DNA of 64,000 nucleotides from JBAYDV01 sp041672845. Lineage in GTDB: Bacteria > Bacteroidota > Bacteroidia > Bacteroidales > UBA932. The position numbers were made by a program, and so were the translations under genes. Shown piece after piece: positions 45,704 through 54,501 of the stretch (position 1 is the first letter of the stretch; every line of letters starts with the position of its first letter). The notes under the pieces were generated by a model. The model searched no databases, was not told where the DNA came from, and saw nothing but the letters and a program-made list of their open reading frames with translations. Location: assembly GCA_041672845.1 (NCBI GenBank), contig JBAYYV010000003.1:124001-188000 (forward strand). The letters are read 5' to 3'.

Positions 45704-46034
45704 TAATGAGGAAGAAGAACTTTGTCTAAAAGATATTAGGACTAAATTAAAAGAAATAGAAGAAGCTCGTATGAAAGATTCTTATTCAAAAGAAGAAATA
45801 GATGCTTTAGAAATTTCATCTTGTGCATTGAAAGATGCAGAAAGAATATTAATTTTAAAAAAAGAAAATACTTTATCAGATAATATAAACACTATTGGTG
45901 AAGAATTATTAACTTTTAATAAAGAATTAAGAGCTAGAGTTAAGCGAATGAACCATGTACCTAAAATATTAGATGGAATAGAAGAAGTATTGGGTATCTG
46001 TGTTAGAATCATTAAAGGTTTTAAAAAGTGGTAA
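45696..46034 (+). CDS. Small coiled-coil protein of unknown function
   Basis: 112 residues, strongly charged, helical throughout (LKDIRTKLKEIEEARMKDSY; EELLTFNKELRARVKRMNHV), ending in IIKGFKKW. No signal peptide and no family recognised. The ATG overlaps the 3' end of the lipoprotein gene by 8 bp, suggesting translational coupling and a joint function; being cytoplasmic against a lipoprotein partner is odd. The ORF is supported by the overlap and by neighbour-like codon use, not by homology. Confidence 0.5.
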   Translation: MNNNEEEELCLKDIRTKLKEIEEARMKDSYSKEEIDALEISSCALKDAERILILKKENTLSDNINTIGEELLTFNKELRARVKRMNHVPKILDGIEEVLGICVRIIKGFKKW

Positions 46035-46044
46035 ATATATTTTG

Positions 46045-46076
46045 TATTTTTGTAAATCAAGTGAAGGATTTACAAA
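46045..46076 (+). promoter_or_regulatory. Putative -7 element and 10-bp palindrome ahead of the Wza-like gene
   Basis: TATTTTTG (46045-46052) fits TAnnTTTG but has no TTG 19 bp upstream. Overlapping it, TTTGTAAATC (46049-46058) and GATTTACAAA (46067-46076) form a perfect inverted repeat with an 8-bp centre. It may be an operator or a leader hairpin for the wza-wzz part of the cluster. Confidence 0.5.
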
Positions 46077-46134
46077 TAATCTCAGAACTGAATAAACGAT
46101 AATTAAATTACTTATTATATATTATAATTAACAT

Positions 46135-48489
46135 ATGAATATCATTAAAAGATTATTAGCGCTAGTAGTAACGCTAGCATTATTTACATTTATTTCCTCG
46201 GGACAGTCTGCAGCAGAAATAGCTGCAGCTAAAGCTATGGCTAAGCAGTATGGTTACTCTGAGTCAGAGATAAATTCAGTATTGAATAATAAAGTAGGTC
46301 AGAATAATGCTAATCCATCTAACTCTGTATATGGAAAGACTATTCAAAGATCAGATACAGAACAAAATTTGTCTAAAAATGATTCTACTTTAATATTTAA
46401 GAATCCCAGTAATAAAAATAAAATAGAAAGTATTAATGTTTATGGATTTGAATTATTTCAGAATAATTTAATGAATTTTATACCTAGCTATAATATACCT
46501 ACTCCCAAATCTTATAAATTTGCTGTAGGAGATCAACTAATTATAGATATTTGGGGTGCTGTAGTAATGAATTATACTCTTGAAATATCTCCTGAAGGAA
46601 GCATTAGTATTCCTGATATAGGCCCTGTGTATATTTTAGGTAAAACTGCAGTAGGAACCGAAAAATATTTGAGAAGTAAATTATCTACTATATATTCTGG
46701 ATTATCTTCAGATAAACCTAACACTTTCTTAAAAGTATCTCTAGGCAAGATGAGTTCTATCACTATAAATGTAGTAGGAGATGTCAGAAATCCAGGGGCT
46801 TATTCAGTGCCATCATTATCCACTGTATTATCTGCTTTATATCAAGCCGGTGGGCCCTCTAAGATAGGTTCTCTTCGTAATATTAAAATATTTAGAAATA
46901 GTAAAATTATAAGTACTTTCGATTTATATGATTTTATATTTAATGGAGATTATAAGAAAAATTTAAGACTAGAAGATAATGATATGATAAGGGTTTGTCC
47001 TTATGAAAACAGAGTTAGTATATCAGGGAATATTAAACGTCCTATGATATATGAACTAAAAGATGATGAAACATTAGAAGATGTATTAAATTATTGTGGT
47101 GGGTTTACGGCTGATGCCAATAAGGATAGAATATATGTGGTAAGGAAAAAAGGAAAACAAATTTCTAGTATAGATATTCCTTTTGAGGATTTTAATAATT
47201 TCAAATTAAAGGATGGAGATAGTTTAAATACATTTAATAATATACAAGAAATAAAGAATTCTGTAAATATTAGTGGTCCTATATGGCATGGAGGCGATTA
47301 TGCTATATCAGACACATTAAATGATATGAAACATTTATTAGAGTTAGCAGATGTAAAAGAAAATGTTTATTTAAATAGAGCATATATTAAAAGAGAAGAT
47401 GAAAATAGACATCCTATTTCTTTTCATTTTTCTGTAAAAAATGTTTTAAAAGGAATAGAAAATATTAAACTCCAGAATAAAGATTCTATAATATTATTTT
47501 CTACAGAAAAGTTTATTACTCCTTCCGATGTAGTTATAATAGGATATGTAAATAAACCTGTCACTACTAAATTTAGAGATGGTATAACAGTAGGGGATAT
47601 GATAACTTTAGCGGATGGTTTTAAAATAGGAGCTGCTAGTAGTAGAGTGTCTATAGCTAGGAGAGTTATGGATTTAGAAGATGATCAAGCCGTTATTGAT
47701 ACTATTACTATATTAATAAGATTAGATTTAAAAAATAATACTGATGATTGGAATTTTAAATTAAAACCATACGATGTAATATCTGTTAGAAAATCACCTT
47801 CATATGTGGAACCTTTTTTTGTAAAGGTGACAGGACAAGTAGCATTTCCAGGTATATATTATGAAAATACTAAGGAAGTAAGAATTTCTACTATTATAAA
47901 AAGAGCAGGAGGAATAGATAAATATGCTTATGTACCAGGGGTTACTCTTAGTAGAAAACTTAATAAACAGGAAAAAAATAGGCTGGCAGTAGCTAAGGAA
48001 ATGGTTAAAAATCAAACTGATATCGATTCTACTATGATCGATGCTATTGATATAAATTCTTCTTATAATGTGGGAGTAGATTTACAAGCTGCGTTATCTA
48101 ATCCAGGTTCTTATGCTGATATAGTATTAAGAGAAGGAGATATAATTAATGTACCATTAATTAATAACACTGTTAGAATATCAGGAGGAGTATTATATGA
48201 AAATGTAGTACCTTTTAATCCTAAGTATAATCTTTATGATTATATAGATCAAGCAGGAGGTTATCTAAAAGGAGCTATTAAAAGAAAAACGTATGCAGTA
48301 TATGCTAACGGTACAGTCGTAACTAAACGTTCTCGAAGATTTAAGATAGAACCAGGATGTGAAATAGTAGTGCCTAGAAAGGATATCAATAAATCAAAAA
48401 TGTCCACAGCTGAGATAATGGCTATGGCTAATTCAAGTACTTCAATAGCTGCTATGGTCGTATCAATAGTTAATATTTTATCTAAATAA
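46135..48489 (+). CDS. Wza-like polysaccharide export protein with multiple SLBB domains
   Basis: A 784-residue outer-membrane exporter of surface polysaccharide. Signal peptide, then an SAAEIAAAKAMAKQYG-type helix and a Poly_export domain beginning YKFAVGDQLIIDIWGAV near residue 128. Four or five SLBB-like repeats follow (ITINVVGDVRNPGAYSV near 212, SISGNIKRPMIYELKDD near 300, VIIGYVNKPVTTKF near 466, VKVTGQVAFPGIYYE near 562, VRISGGVLYENVVPF near 680). A hydrophobic helix near the end (SSTSIAAMVVSIVNIL) suits the outer-membrane alpha-barrel. The Wzz-like gene follows after 2 bp. Confidence 0.93.
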   Translation: MNIIKRLLALVVTLALFTFISSGQSAAEIAAAKAMAKQYGYSESEINSVLNNKVGQNNANPSNSVYGKTIQRSDTEQNLSKNDSTLIFKNPSNKNKIESINVYGFELFQNNLMNFIPSYNIPTPKSYKFAVGDQLIIDIWGAVVMNYTLEISPEGSISIPDIGPVYILGKTAVGTEKYLRSKLSTIYSGLSSDKPNTFLKVSLGKMSSITINVVGDVRNPGAYSVPSLSTVLSALYQAGGPSKIGSLRNIKIFRNSKIISTFDLYDFIFNGDYKKNLRLEDNDMIRVCPYENRVSISGNIKRPMIYELKDDETLEDVLNYCGGFTADANKDRIYVVRKKGKQISSIDIPFEDFNNFKLKDGDSLNTFNNIQEIKNSVNISGPIWHGGDYAISDTLNDMKHLLELADVKENVYLNRAYIKREDENRHPISFHFSVKNVLKGIENIKLQNKDSIILFSTEKFITPSDVVIIGYVNKPVTTKFRDGITVGDMITLADGFKIGAASSRVSIARRVMDLEDDQAVIDTITILIRLDLKNNTDDWNFKLKPYDVISVRKSPSYVEPFFVKVTGQVAFPGIYYENTKEVRISTIIKRAGGIDKYAYVPGVTLSRKLNKQEKNRLAVAKEMVKNQTDIDSTMIDAIDINSSYNVGVDLQAALSNPGSYADIVLREGDIINVPLINNTVRISGGVLYENVVPFNPKYNLYDYIDQAGGYLKGAIKRKTYAVYANGTVVTKRSRRFKIEPGCEIVVPRKDINKSKMSTAEIMAMANSSTSIAAMVVSIVNILSK

Positions 48490-48491
48490 TT

Positions 48492-49670
48492 ATGAAAGAG
48501 TTAGAAAAGAAAGATACAGATATTCAAAATCTTGAAAATAAAGAAGATGAAATAAATATCTTAGGGATATTATCTAGATTATGGGATAAAAGAAAATTTA
48601 TAATTAAAATTACCTCATATTTTTTAGCCGTAGGTTTGTTTATAGCCATATTTAGTGCTAAAGAATATAAAGCAGAATGTGTATTTGTACCTCAGTCATC
48701 TAGCGATATGCAATCTTCTAGTTTAAGTTCCTTAGCTTCTTTAGCTGGTATTAATCTAGGAAGTATGAGTTCTACACAATCATTATCACCTTTATTATAT
48801 CCTAATATATTACAAAATATAGATTTTCAAAAAGAATTAATGTATTCTAAAATTAAATTTGAACATTTAGATTCTGCTATCACGATCATTGATTATTATA
48901 ATGAACCTAAATATCAAAAATTTAATTTACTTTCTAGCCTTGTGAAATATAGTTTTGGTTTACCTTTTACTATCAAAAGAGCTATTTCCAAATTTAAAAA
49001 TATAAAAGAAACCGCAGAAATAGATACAAATGTAGAGTGCGAAAATTTGAAATTTTTCACTGATGATGAATATGAAACACAAAAATATTTATTGAATAAT
49101 ATTTCATGTAGTATAAACGTGAAAGAAGGGGATATAAATCTTTCTGTAATTATGCCTGATGCCAAATCCGCTGCACAATTAACCCAAACAGTATATAATT
49201 TGATGCAACAATATGTAACTGAATTTAAAATTAAAAAATCAAAGGAACAGTTGAAATTTGTAAATTCAAGATATAATGAAGCAAAAAAAGAGTTCGAAAT
49301 AGTTCAATTAGCATTAGCTGAGTATAAAGATGCGAATAGGATATTAACTTCTTCTACTTCTAAAATAAAACTGCAAAAATTACAATCAGAATATGATATT
49401 GCTTATGTTGTTTACAAAGAACTAATCACTCAAAAGCTACAGATAGAATTACAAGTTAAAGAAGATACTCCTGTATTTTCATCTGTAGTCCCTATTCGTA
49501 TTCCGAATAGACGTATAAGACCTAATCGTTTATTAATTTTAATTATATGGCTATTATTAGGAGGTATTATTAGTTCTAGTTTAGTCTTAAGTTATGATTG
49601 GTTGAAATTTAAGGGTAATAATTGGCCTAAAAAATGGGTAGTACCGGAAGAAAATTATTTTAAAAAGTAA
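48492..49670 (+). CDS. Wzz-like polysaccharide chain-length determinant
   Basis: A 392-residue polysaccharide co-polymerase of the inner membrane. Layout: cytoplasmic N-terminus with ILGILSRLWDKRKFIIKITS, TM1 near residues 38-56, a periplasmic domain (KAECVFVPQSSSDMQSSSLS and the long helical KFVNSRYNEAKKEFEIVQ), the Pro/Arg motif VVPIRIPNRRIRPNR near 335, and TM2 (LLILIIWLLLGGIISS). No Walker motifs, so the BY-kinase half of Wzc is absent and no separate kinase is seen here. It follows the Wza-like gene with 2 bp between and precedes the DUF4954 gene by 24 bp. Confidence 0.92.
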   Translation: MKELEKKDTDIQNLENKEDEINILGILSRLWDKRKFIIKITSYFLAVGLFIAIFSAKEYKAECVFVPQSSSDMQSSSLSSLASLAGINLGSMSSTQSLSPLLYPNILQNIDFQKELMYSKIKFEHLDSAITIIDYYNEPKYQKFNLLSSLVKYSFGLPFTIKRAISKFKNIKETAEIDTNVECENLKFFTDDEYETQKYLLNNISCSINVKEGDINLSVIMPDAKSAAQLTQTVYNLMQQYVTEFKIKKSKEQLKFVNSRYNEAKKEFEIVQLALAEYKDANRILTSSTSKIKLQKLQSEYDIAYVVYKELITQKLQIELQVKEDTPVFSSVVPIRIPNRRIRPNRLLILIIWLLLGGIISSSLVLSYDWLKFKGNNWPKKWVVPEENYFKK

Positions 49671-49694
49671 TATATTTTTTATATAAATTAAATT

Positions 49695-51692
49695 ATGGAA
49701 GAATATAGACATTTATCTGAAGATGAAATAAAAAATCTAGAAAAAAACAATGCATGTATATCAGAAGACTGGTCTAAGGTATATGTAAAGAAAGAGGGGT
49801 TCAATCCTAATAGATTATTTCAAGCATGTTTTTCTGGGGAAATATATCTTGGTAATTTTAAAAAACAATTTAATCTTCCTGGAGGTATAAAGAAAAAGTC
49901 TGGTGTTCGATATTCTACTTTACATAATGTTAAAGTGGGAGATAATAGTTGTATAGAAAATGTTCAGAATTATATCGCAAATTATGAAATAGGAGAGAAT
50001 GTTTATATTAAAAATGTAGGTATTATTTTAGTAAATGGAAGATGTTCTTTTGGAGATGGAGTAGAAGTCGAAGTTTTAAATGAAACTGGAGGTAGAGAAG
50101 TTCCTATTTATAGTAAATTATCTGCTCAGCAGGCTTATATATCAGCATTATATCGTCATAAACCTAAATTTATTCAAAGAATGAATGATTTAGCTAATAT
50201 GTATGTTAAAAAACATTCATCTTCAGTAGGAAAGATAGGCAATAATGTTACTATTATAAATGCGGGTATTATAGAAGGGGTAAGAATAGGAGATAATACT
50301 AAAATAGAAGGAGCTAGTAGATTAAAAAATGGTTCTATTAATTCTAATAAATATGATCCTATTTATATCGGTTCTAATGTAAGTGCAGAAGATTTTATTA
50401 TATGCTCTGGTTCTACTGTTTCTAATGGAGCTATGCTTAATAAATGCTTTATAGGACAATCATGCTATTTATCTAATTCATATTCTGCTTCCAATTCTTT
50501 ATTTTTTGCCAATTCTCATGGAGAGAATGGAGAAGCATGTGCGTTATTTGCAGGACCTTATACTGTAACTCATCATAAATCCACTTTACTTATAGCAGGT
50601 ATGTTTTCATTTATGAATGCAGGATCTGGTTCTAATCAATCTAATCATATGTATAAGTTAGGACCTATTCATCATGGCATATTAGAAAGAGGGTCTAAAA
50701 CCACATCAGATTCATATATATTGTTTCCGGCTTATGTGGGTCCTTTTTCTTTGATTATGGGACGACACGTGAATCATGTAGATTCTTCTGATTTTCCATT
50801 TTCATATTTAATAGAAAATGATAATACTACTTATTTAGTTCCTGGAGTAAATCTTCGTTCTGTAGGTACTGTAAGAGATGCTAAAAAGTGGCCTCAGAGA
50901 GATGGCAGAAAGGATAAAAATTTATTGGATTTTATTAATTTTAATATTTTATCTCCTTTTACTATTCAGAAAATGTTTAAAGGAATAAATATATTAGATA
51001 AATTATTACGTGTAGGAGGTCCTGACTGTGATATGTATTCATTAAATTCTGCTAAAATTACTAATTCAGCTTTAGTCCATGGATTAAATTTTTATGATAT
51101 AGGAATTAATAAGTTTTTAGGCAATTCTATTATTTCTAGAATAAGTGGGAAAAATATTAAGACTCTTTCAGATCTCCATAAATGTCTTAAACCAGATTCT
51201 AATATAGGCTTAGGTGACTGGGTAGATATGTCTGGTTTGATAGCACCTAAAACTGAGGTACATAAATTAATAGAAGAGATAGAAAATGGTAATATAAAAT
51301 TACTTAAGGAAATAAATGATGAATTCCGTAAGATGTATGATAATTATTATTCTTACGAATGGACGTGGGTATATTCTAGAATAAAGGATTTTTATGGAAT
51401 AGATCCATCTACTATCACTAAAGAAGAATTAATATATATTATAAATAAATGGAAAGATGCCGTAATAGGATTAGATAAAATGGTATATAATGATTCTAAG
51501 AAAGAATTCTCCTTACAATTTATGACTGCGTTCGGAGTAGATGGAGATATTAATCAGAAAAAAGCAGATTATGAATCTGTAAGAGGAAAATTTGAAGATA
51601 ATGATTTTGTGAAAATGGTGCAAAAACATATAAAAACAAAATCCAAATTGGGTGATGATACTATGAAAATGGTTCAAAATTTGTCAGAATAA
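49695..51692 (+). CDS. DUF4954 protein (left-handed beta-helix, hexapeptide repeats)
   Basis: A 665-residue soluble protein. The N-terminus YRHLSEDEIKNLEKNNACIS matches DUF4954. Many hexapeptide-type turns are visible (VKVGDNSCIENVQNYIANYE, IGNNVTIINAGIIEGVRIGD, IYIGSNVSAEDFIICSGSTV), as in UDP-sugar acyltransferases and GlmU-like proteins, followed by a helical C-terminal ~200 residues. Several His-rich loops (THHKST, HHGILE, GRHVNHVD) could serve catalysis or metal binding. Activity unknown; a sugar-nucleotide transferase role is inference from fold. It lies within the polysaccharide operon, 7 bp before the second dehydratase gene. Confidence 0.82.
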   Translation: MEEYRHLSEDEIKNLEKNNACISEDWSKVYVKKEGFNPNRLFQACFSGEIYLGNFKKQFNLPGGIKKKSGVRYSTLHNVKVGDNSCIENVQNYIANYEIGENVYIKNVGIILVNGRCSFGDGVEVEVLNETGGREVPIYSKLSAQQAYISALYRHKPKFIQRMNDLANMYVKKHSSSVGKIGNNVTIINAGIIEGVRIGDNTKIEGASRLKNGSINSNKYDPIYIGSNVSAEDFIICSGSTVSNGAMLNKCFIGQSCYLSNSYSASNSLFFANSHGENGEACALFAGPYTVTHHKSTLLIAGMFSFMNAGSGSNQSNHMYKLGPIHHGILERGSKTTSDSYILFPAYVGPFSLIMGRHVNHVDSSDFPFSYLIENDNTTYLVPGVNLRSVGTVRDAKKWPQRDGRKDKNLLDFINFNILSPFTIQKMFKGINILDKLLRVGGPDCDMYSLNSAKITNSALVHGLNFYDIGINKFLGNSIISRISGKNIKTLSDLHKCLKPDSNIGLGDWVDMSGLIAPKTEVHKLIEEIENGNIKLLKEINDEFRKMYDNYYSYEWTWVYSRIKDFYGIDPSTITKEELIYIINKWKDAVIGLDKMVYNDSKKEFSLQFMTAFGVDGDINQKKADYESVRGKFEDNDFVKMVQKHIKTKSKLGDDTMKMVQNLSE

Positions 51693-51699
51693 TTTATCA

Positions 51700-53598
51700 A
51701 TGAAATTAGATATTATAAGAAAATATTTTAGCCGAGGTGGTGTCGGTAGAATGTGGGTGTTGTCTTTAGATACGCTTGCTTCTGTATTATCTAGTGTGTT
51801 AATATATTGGTGTATTAATATATATATTCTTAGAAATATAGTTATTTATGATAGCCTTTCTTACATAATTGGATTGTTTTTCATTTCTCTAATAAGTGTC
51901 TTATTAGGAAAAACCTACATAGGAGTAGTTAAATATTTTTCATTTAATGAAATGTGGAGAATAGTTTACGCCTCTTTATTGAAAGCTGTTACTATTGTAT
52001 TAGTAATTGTTTTCTTTAAAGTATATAAAGTAATGAATTATTCTTTATCTATTATATTGATTATTATGTTTGTAGATATAATGATTAATATTTTTTTATT
52101 AGTTATTATAAGGTTCGTGGCTAATAATCTGTATTGGTATTTATTTAAAGGAATTAATGATAAATCAAAAAATATTATAATATATGGAGATGATGGAGAT
52201 GCGGTATCTGCTTTATCAGCATTGCAGAGAGATTCTCGCCAATTATATTCTTTTAAAGGATTTATAGTATATGGAAATATTAAATCTAAAAAATCACTTT
52301 GTGGTTATAATTTAATGTTGATTAATAGTGATAAATCTTTTATTAGATATTTTAGAAAAAAAAATACCGATAGTGTACTTTTTACTAATACACAAATAGT
52401 TAGAGATGAAAAATATAAAATTATTCCTTTATGTGTGAAAAATAATATAGAAGTACTTATTAGACCTAGATTAAGTCATATTACTGAAAATATGTCATTA
52501 AATTCTAATATTAGAGAAGTTAAGATAGAAGATTTATTAGCGAGAGAAGAGGTTAATATTAATATTAAAAAGATTAATGCACTTCTCAATGATAAGGTAG
52601 TGATGGTTACTGGAGCATGTGGATCTATAGGAAGTCAGATATGTCGAGAATTATTAAATTATAATTTACAAAAGTTAATTTTGGTGGATAATGCAGAAAC
52701 TCCGATGCATAATATGCAGCTTGAACTTAGGAATATTCATTCAGAATGTGAAAAACAATTTATTATTACTGATGTAAGAATGAAAAATGAAATAGAATAT
52801 GTATTTAAAAGATATTCTCCTAATATCATTTTTCATGCTGCGGCTTATAAACATGTTCCTATGATGGAGTTAAATCCATGTGAAGCTATTAATGTTAATG
52901 TTTTCGGTACTAAGATACTTGCTGATTTAGCTGTTCAGTATAAGGTAGAAAAATTCGTAATGATATCTACTGATAAGGCTGTTAATCCTACAAATGTAAT
53001 GGGAGCCTCTAAAAGATTAGCTGAAATATATGTCCAAAGTTTAAGTAGTGCAATAATTAAAGGAGATGTTATAGGTAGCACTAAATTTGTTACTACTAGA
53101 TTTGGAAATATTTTAGGGTCTAGTGGATCTGTGATTCCGTTATTTAGAAAACAAATTAAAAAAGGTGGACCAGTAACTGTTACTGATACTAATGTCGTAA
53201 GGTATTTTATGACGATATCAGAGGCTTGTAAATTAGTATTAGAAGCTGCAGCTATTGGTAAAGAAAATGAGATATTTGTTTTTGATAGGGGACGTCCAGT
53301 TAAAATATTAAATTTGGCTAAAAATATGATAGATTTAGCTGGCCTTAAATTAGGTGAGGATATAGATATAGATATCATAGGATTAAGACATGGAGAAAAA
53401 GTGTACGAAGAATTTTTGAGTAATAAAGAAACGACCAACCCCACATCCAATAATAAAATATTTATAACTACTGTAAGAAAGTATGATTATGCAAAAGTAT
53501 GTTCCGAGATGGATTATTTATTTAAAGTATCTAATACCATGAAAAGAGGAAATACTGTAGCTAGTATGAAAAAACTTATTCCAGAGTTTAAAAGCTAA
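51700..53598 (+). CDS. Membrane-bound UDP-sugar 4,6-dehydratase, CapD/WbpM/PglF type (copy 2)
   Basis: 632 residues with the same architecture as the protein at 42905-44830: four membrane segments, a Rossmann linker domain and an SDR domain. Motifs: VVMVTGACGSIGSQICRELL near residue 298, FHAAAYKHVPMMELNPCEAI near 378, STDKAVNPTNVMGASKRLAE near 420, and GLRHGEKVYEEFLSN near 560, where the usual LRPGE proline is replaced by histidine. The SDR half is much closer to copy 1 than the membrane half. It ends the polysaccharide run, which is followed by the ETF operon. Two copies may feed different sugars or reflect a recent duplication. Confidence 0.92.
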   Translation: MKLDIIRKYFSRGGVGRMWVLSLDTLASVLSSVLIYWCINIYILRNIVIYDSLSYIIGLFFISLISVLLGKTYIGVVKYFSFNEMWRIVYASLLKAVTIVLVIVFFKVYKVMNYSLSIILIIMFVDIMINIFLLVIIRFVANNLYWYLFKGINDKSKNIIIYGDDGDAVSALSALQRDSRQLYSFKGFIVYGNIKSKKSLCGYNLMLINSDKSFIRYFRKKNTDSVLFTNTQIVRDEKYKIIPLCVKNNIEVLIRPRLSHITENMSLNSNIREVKIEDLLAREEVNINIKKINALLNDKVVMVTGACGSIGSQICRELLNYNLQKLILVDNAETPMHNMQLELRNIHSECEKQFIITDVRMKNEIEYVFKRYSPNIIFHAAAYKHVPMMELNPCEAINVNVFGTKILADLAVQYKVEKFVMISTDKAVNPTNVMGASKRLAEIYVQSLSSAIIKGDVIGSTKFVTTRFGNILGSSGSVIPLFRKQIKKGGPVTVTDTNVVRYFMTISEACKLVLEAAAIGKENEIFVFDRGRPVKILNLAKNMIDLAGLKLGEDIDIDIIGLRHGEKVYEEFLSNKETTNPTSNNKIFITTVRKYDYAKVCSEMDYLFKVSNTMKRGNTVASMKKLIPEFKS

Positions 53599-53632
53599 AG
53601 TTCTGTATTTGCAAAATACGTTAAATGATGAA

Positions 53633-53663
53633 TCTGTTCATCTGAGAAAAATTAGTATATTTG
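53633..53663 (+). promoter_or_regulatory. Bacteroidota-type promoter of the etf operon
   Basis: TCTG (53633-53636), 19 bp, TATATTTG (53656-53663): 3/4 match at -33 and full match at -7, 25 bp before the etfB start codon. Confidence 0.65.
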
Positions 53664-53688
53664 CATCTTAAAATTAAGTGAAAATTAT

Positions 53689-54495
53689 ATGACGAAATTT
53701 AACATTGTGGTTCTAGCGAAACAGGTGCCTGATACTAAGAATCTTGGTCCTAATGCTATGACTGCTGAAGGTACGGTAAATCGTGCTGCTTTGCCTGCTA
53801 TTTTTAATCCTGAAGATCTTAATGCTTTAGAGCAGGCTCTTAGAATTAAAGATAAATTTCCCGGAACTAAAGTTGTTCTTTTAACTATGGGATTACCTAA
53901 GGCCTCTGCCGTTCTTAGAGAAGGACTTTATAGAGGAGCTGATGATGGATATCTTCTTACTGATAGAGTGCTAGGAGGAGCTGATACCTTAGCTACATCA
54001 TATGCTTTAGCTCAAGCCATTAAAAAACTGGGTAAAGTAGATATAATATTAGGTGGGAGACAAGCTATAGATGGTGATACTGCTCAAGTAGGTCCTCAGA
54101 TAGCTACTAAGTTAGGGCTACCTCAAATTACATATGCTGAAAAAATATTAGACTTAGATGCTAAGCATATTAAAGTTAAAAGATTAATAGATGGGGGAGT
54201 AGAAACTGTAGAATCTCCATTACCTATAGTCGTTACTGTAAATGGTTCTGCAGCTTCATGTAGACCCCGTAATGCTAAATTATTAATGAAAAATAAACGT
54301 ACTGAATTTCATGTATGGAGTGCTGCTGATGTAGATGCAAATGTAGAACAATGTGGATTTACAGGTTCTCCTACTAAAGTAAAAGCAGTACAGAATATCG
54401 TGTTCAAAGCTAAAGAATCTAAAACCTTTAGTGATTCAGACGAAGATATAGATGTACTTATGAAAGAATTATTAGATAACCATACTATAGGATAA
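53689..54495 (+). CDS. etfB: Electron transfer flavoprotein, beta subunit
   Basis: A 268-residue cytoplasmic flavoprotein subunit accepting electrons from the acyl-CoA dehydrogenase encoded two genes downstream. It starts FNIVVLAKQVPDTKNLGPNA; NPEDLNALEQALRIKD near 43, LGGADTLATSYALAQAIKKLG near 82 (quoted in part) and LGGRQAIDGDTAQVGPQIA near 118 are ETF-beta signatures for the AMP/FAD site, and SLPIVVTVNG-like SPLPIVVTVNGSAASCRPR near 178 is conserved. First gene of a three-gene operon, 6 bp before etfA. Confidence 0.95.
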   Translation: MTKFNIVVLAKQVPDTKNLGPNAMTAEGTVNRAALPAIFNPEDLNALEQALRIKDKFPGTKVVLLTMGLPKASAVLREGLYRGADDGYLLTDRVLGGADTLATSYALAQAIKKLGKVDIILGGRQAIDGDTAQVGPQIATKLGLPQITYAEKILDLDAKHIKVKRLIDGGVETVESPLPIVVTVNGSAASCRPRNAKLLMKNKRTEFHVWSAADVDANVEQCGFTGSPTKVKAVQNIVFKAKESKTFSDSDEDIDVLMKELLDNHTIG

Positions 54496-54501
54496 TAAGA
54501 T

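Noticed and set aside
52935..53450. 171-codon minus-strand frame
   Set aside because: Exact antisense of the SDR half of the second dehydratase; typical shadow of low-GC coding sequence.
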